A stretch of 64,000 nt of DNA from Cydia pomonella (Eukaryota; Arthropoda; Insecta; Lepidoptera; Tortricidae): assembly GCF_033807575.1 (NCBI RefSeq), contig NC_084726.1:11780001-11844000 (forward strand). The letters run 5' to 3'. The notes beneath the pieces are model-generated. The model was not told where the DNA came from. It saw nothing but the letters and a program-made list of their open reading frames with translations, and searched no databases. How positions within the stretch are numbered: the first letter of the stretch is position 1; each line of letters begins with the position of its first letter. Both the position numbers and the translations under genes were made by a program. This document shows positions 61,083 to 64,000 of the stretch, piece by piece.

Positions 61083-61240
61083 TGTCTATCTTTGGGTCAC
61101 AGGCGTATCAAATTTCAAATTAATTGGTAAAGTAGTTTCGGAGCAAATGGGCTGTGACAGACGGACGGACAGACAGACAGACGCACGAGTGATCCTATAT
61201 AAGGGTTTTTTCCTTTTGAGGTACAGAATCCTAAAAATAA
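61083..61240 (-). repeat. GTCY-microsatellite repeat, short copy
   Basis: GGGCTGTGACAGACGGACGG, ACAGACAGACAGACG, then CTATATAAGGGTTTTTTCC and GGTACAGAATCCTAAAAA. A stub of a SINE-B head on the minus strand (GGGGTTCGAACCCGCAACCT) follows at 61253-61275. Confidence 0.6.
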
Positions 61241-61864
61241 TTAAGAGCCGGGGTTCGAACCCGCAACCTCCAGATTGAAGTCAACGTAATAATAATGGTT
61301 ATTCAATAAAAATTAACCGTGATTTTTATTTACTTGGCAGATAGGTACTATAAGTATAAATACCGCAAAGGCGTTGTCATTTCATTACTTATATATTTTT
61401 ATAACACAAGCATTCGTATCATAATATATTATATTAAACACTCCTTAGCGTAATATTTGAGCCTCTCATCTTAAAGCATCTAGCCTCCAAAATCCCAAGC
61501 TAAAAACTTCATAATTGCCTTAATTTGAAGACATCAAAATTGTAATGGTGTCCATCTTAAAAATCAACCTAATCTTGTCTTACAGCTAAAAAAGGTTGCC
61601 CTACTCTGCCGACAAATCGCCAAACAAAATTCAACCAAGTTCTAATAGACTTAAAGTTCATTTTAATTTGCGTACAAATGTCAGTGATAGTAAACCTTTT
61701 GAACCGTCCGTATGCTGTTAAACTCCTTATAGTTGAGTAATTATTAGTCTCCCACGACTCATGAATGGGATTTATTCATAGGTTCAAATCCAGAGGTAGT
61801 TAGGGTCTTGGCGTGTGTGTCTTTAAAAGTGTAGTGTTACAGGATGATCCTGTTTTTTCACATA
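61241..61864. other. Unassigned stretch
   Basis: Apart from the SINE-B head stub at 61253-61275, nothing recognisable. Confidence 0.4.
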
Positions 61865-62092
61865 CGTTAAATAATAAATATTATATTATATTATAGAACA
61901 TTATTACACAAATTGACTAAGTCCCACAGTAAGCTCAATAACGCTTGTGTTGAGGGTACTTAGACAACGATATATATAATATATAAATATTTATATATAC
62001 TTAAAAACATAGAAAACACCCATGACTCAGGAACAAATATCCATGCTCATCACACGAATAAATGCCCTTACCAGGATTTGAACCCGGGACCA
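61865..62092 (-). mobile_element. SINE-C lacking the extreme 5' end
   Basis: ATAGAACATTATTACACAAA to CAGGATTTGAACCCGGGACC on the minus strand. Cut just past box B. Confidence 0.8.
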
Positions 62093-62259
62093 TAAATATA
62101 TTTGGAATTTGATTCAAATTACATAGTTAATTAATATTGCACTGTACAGTCTGTAATGTACCTATTATATTCTATTCTAATTCGTTTTTTTTTAATGTAT
62201 ATAACATTTTCACAGTCATTCTAAGATTTTCTTAATGGAAATAAACAAATGCATCTTTT

Positions 62260-62665
62260 ATGTATTATCGTTGTGTTGTGTTGTGTATAATCGGCATAAA
62301 ATTAATTAGCCCTATTAACAATAGCCAGATAATTCGATTATTAAAATATACAGGAAGCTGAAGGCAGTAAATAATGCCAGAGATCTGCAGCGCATTTATC
62401 ATTTATGACATTTTATCGGAGAGTCGTGTGTTAAGGGTGTATATGTAAATAGGTTTTGATACGTTTACACTATTATCTATGTCTAGTCTTAAGTTCTTTT
62501 TTAATTCCATATTTAAATTCTAATGTTATTTTGACTGTTTATATTTTTGTACGTCAGTTCGCAAAATAAATCCATCGAAACTAGTCGACTGCCTGGTTTA
62601 TTGATTATTTTCCACTTTAGCTATCGAAATTCCCTCTTCTTTATTTTGGTCCTTCTTCCTCACTC
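62260..62665 (+). other. Candidate 5' LTR/leader of a BEL/Pao element
   Basis: Upstream of the gag frame: AATAAA at 62565-62570 within AT-rich DNA and TTTTGGTCCTTCTTCC at 62645-62660, which looks like the leader/PBS region of BEL/Pao elements. The LTR limits cannot be fixed without the 3' LTR, which lies outside the window. Confidence 0.35.
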
Positions 62666-64000
62666 ATGATCTTGCGATCTAAAACCAAGCAGTCGGCTAA
62701 AAGCGCTAAAATGACGCGCTCGGAAACGGGTACCCCTGCCACGGGTAGGCTCGGCCAGTCCAAAATGTTGGACCACGGTGCGGCCGACGCCACCGTACCA
62801 CCCGCGGCTTCCGACCCGCAAATCCCCGGGACGTCTCGCGAGTGCCTCCCAACCGGCACCAGCGCCGAACAAGTTAATGTTCCCCTCAGTTGCAGGTCTC
62901 GCGCTTCGAGCTCTACGCGATCATCGGCCACGATTAGGGCACGACGATTGACCGCGGAGGCCCACTTGGCCCGCAAAAGCATAGAAAGGGAACAGGAGCT
63001 CTTTCAACGCGAGCTCGACAACCTACGGAAACTCCTTGAGCAGTTTAAACAGGTAGAACAGCTTGAACTTGAAGCGAAAATAGCCGCCTTAGAAGCCGAG
63101 GAGCGATCCAATCACACGGTTAGTAATGCATATTCTCGTACAGCATCTTGGGTTCGTGACGTAAATCAGGAAAGGCAACCCGTAGACACACGGGCCGAAG
63201 TGGGTGTAACTATTCCGCCTCATATAGCGGTAGTTACCACCAAGACTGCCGATCCCCCTATAAATTTACGTCCAGAACCTACTGTAGAGTGTAATGTAGT
63301 AAATAACCGTATTAATTCACCTTTATTGCGTGAAGACGTCAAACGTCAAAACGGCCACGATAATGCAGTGATTGATTTTATTAATAATGATCATGAAAAT
63401 GAAGAGTGCCGCCGCCGTCAAGACCAAACCGAGCCAATAACCGGCTCTGCCACGCTTTTACAAGCTATTGCCGATACGGCTGCCGCAGCTAAAGCGCTCG
63501 CCGCACGAGACGTGCCAAGAAAAGCTAAAATTGAGCTTCCAATTTTCTATGGCAACTCGTCACAATGGCTTCAATTTAAATACTTATTTGATAGTACTAA
63601 AACTTCTTATTCCCCCGCAGAAAATACGGCGCGTCTATACAACGCACTCCGCGGGCCCGCCCGGGAGGCCGTCGCCTCTTTACTCAACACCGCGGCAGCT
63701 TCCGAAGATATCATGGCAGCACTCGAACGTACATTTGCTTGTCCCGAAATGATTGTCTTCGGCGAAGTACAGATTTTAAAAACGCTGCCTCGGCTCGGGC
63801 CTGACCTAAAGGAGATAGGTATTTTCGCTAATAAGGTACGCAATTCTTTGTCTACTATGAAATTACTCGGCCTACGAGAATATTTACAATCGCCAGATCT
63901 GTTTCATAATATTCTAGGAAAATTTAACCCTTTAATGAAAATGAGATGGTCTGATTATGCGTCAGATTTGTCAGAAACGTCAAACCATCTCAAGTCAAAG
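62666..64000 (+). CDS. BEL/Pao-type LTR retrotransposon gag (N-terminal 445 codons, runs off the window)
   Basis: The frame opens at ATG 62666 and has no stop up to the end of the window. Residues about 1-98 are Ser/Thr/Ala/Pro-rich. About 99-149 form a coiled coil (AHLARKSIEREQELFQREL, LRKLLEQFKQVEQLELEAK). A low-complexity stretch follows, then a domain from about residue 290: ELPIFYGNSSQWLQFKYLF, ARLYNALRGPAREAVASLL, RTFACPEMIVFGEVQILKTL, FANKVRNSLSTMKLLG and NILGKFNPLMKMRWSDYASD. The LP.F.G....W..F...F....L......L.G.A...I..LL pattern is the DUF1759-like capsid region of BEL/Pao gag. Zinc knuckles, protease, RT and integrase would follow beyond 64000. Codon use is GC-richer than that of the LINE ORFs. 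Confidence 0.85.
   Translation, partial: MILRSKTKQSAKSAKMTRSETGTPATGRLGQSKMLDHGAADATVPPAASDPQIPGTSRECLPTGTSAEQVNVPLSCRSRASSSTRSSATIRARRLTAEAHLARKSIEREQELFQRELDNLRKLLEQFKQVEQLELEAKIAALEAEERSNHTVSNAYSRTASWVRDVNQERQPVDTRAEVGVTIPPHIAVVTTKTADPPINLRPEPTVECNVVNNRINSPLLREDVKRQNGHDNAVIDFINNDHENEECRRRQDQTEPITGSATLLQAIADTAAAAKALAARDVPRKAKIELPIFYGNSSQWLQFKYLFDSTKTSYSPAENTARLYNALRGPAREAVASLLNTAAASEDIMAALERTFACPEMIVFGEVQILKTLPRLGPDLKEIGIFANKVRNSLSTMKLLGLREYLQSPDLFHNILGKFNPLMKMRWSDYASDLSETSNHLKSK

Noticed and set aside
62641..62982. 113-codon minus-strand ORF
   Set aside because: Antisense shadow of the BEL/Pao gag frame, which is open for 445 codons and shows a domain.

Overview
The window looks like lepidopteran (moth or butterfly) nuclear DNA. 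The reasons are its AT-rich background, tRNA-headed SINEs whose sequence I associate with Lepidoptera, RTE- and CR1/Jockey-like LINEs, and many short inverted-repeat DNA elements. I found no host protein-coding gene, rRNA or free-standing tRNA gene. Every long reading frame that can be interpreted belongs to a transposable element, so this is probably an intergenic or intronic transposon graveyard that still holds a few well-preserved elements. Family names come from motif recognition and memory; no database search was run.

Layout. 1-2.4 kb: a TA-flanked MITE, repeat X copy 1, SINE pieces and a 5'-truncated LINE. 2.4-9.8 kb: degenerate LINE 3' ends, SINEs, a broken ORF1-like relic. 9.8-11.35 kb: a 5'-truncated reverse-transcriptase LINE inserted into repeat X copy 2. 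11.35-16.5 kb: LINE tails, a GAGTC-rich inverted-repeat element, SINEs, and a foldback element carrying a 14-unit 11-bp satellite. 16.53-18.53 kb: an internally deleted pogo-like DNA transposon with subterminal repeats. 18.5-21.5 kb: nested LINE, piggyBac-like and SINE fragments. 21.5-25.0 kb: an apparently intact single-ORF RTE retrotransposon. 25-53 kb: a mosaic of MITEs, SINE copies, a gag relic and LINE ends. 54.99-60.24 kb: a nearly full-length CR1/Daphne-like LINE on the minus strand with ORF1 and ORF2, inserted in an older repeat. 62.67-64.00 kb: the start of a BEL/Pao-type gag that runs off the right end.

How the parts relate. The autonomous elements could supply retrotransposition machinery: the RTE ORF encodes an APE endonuclease plus reverse transcriptase, and the CR1-like element encodes ORF1p plus APE/RT. 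At least one short repeat family (repeat D) has a 3' end matching the last codons and 3' UTR of LINE relics in the same window, as expected for a non-autonomous partner. MITEs flanked by TA or TTAA point to mariner/pogo and piggyBac activity. Nested insertions give a relative order: repeat X is older than the LINE at 9.8 kb, repeat D is older than the TTAA-inserted MITE end at 19.4 kb, and the repeat split at 54.99/60.26 kb is older than the CR1-like element.
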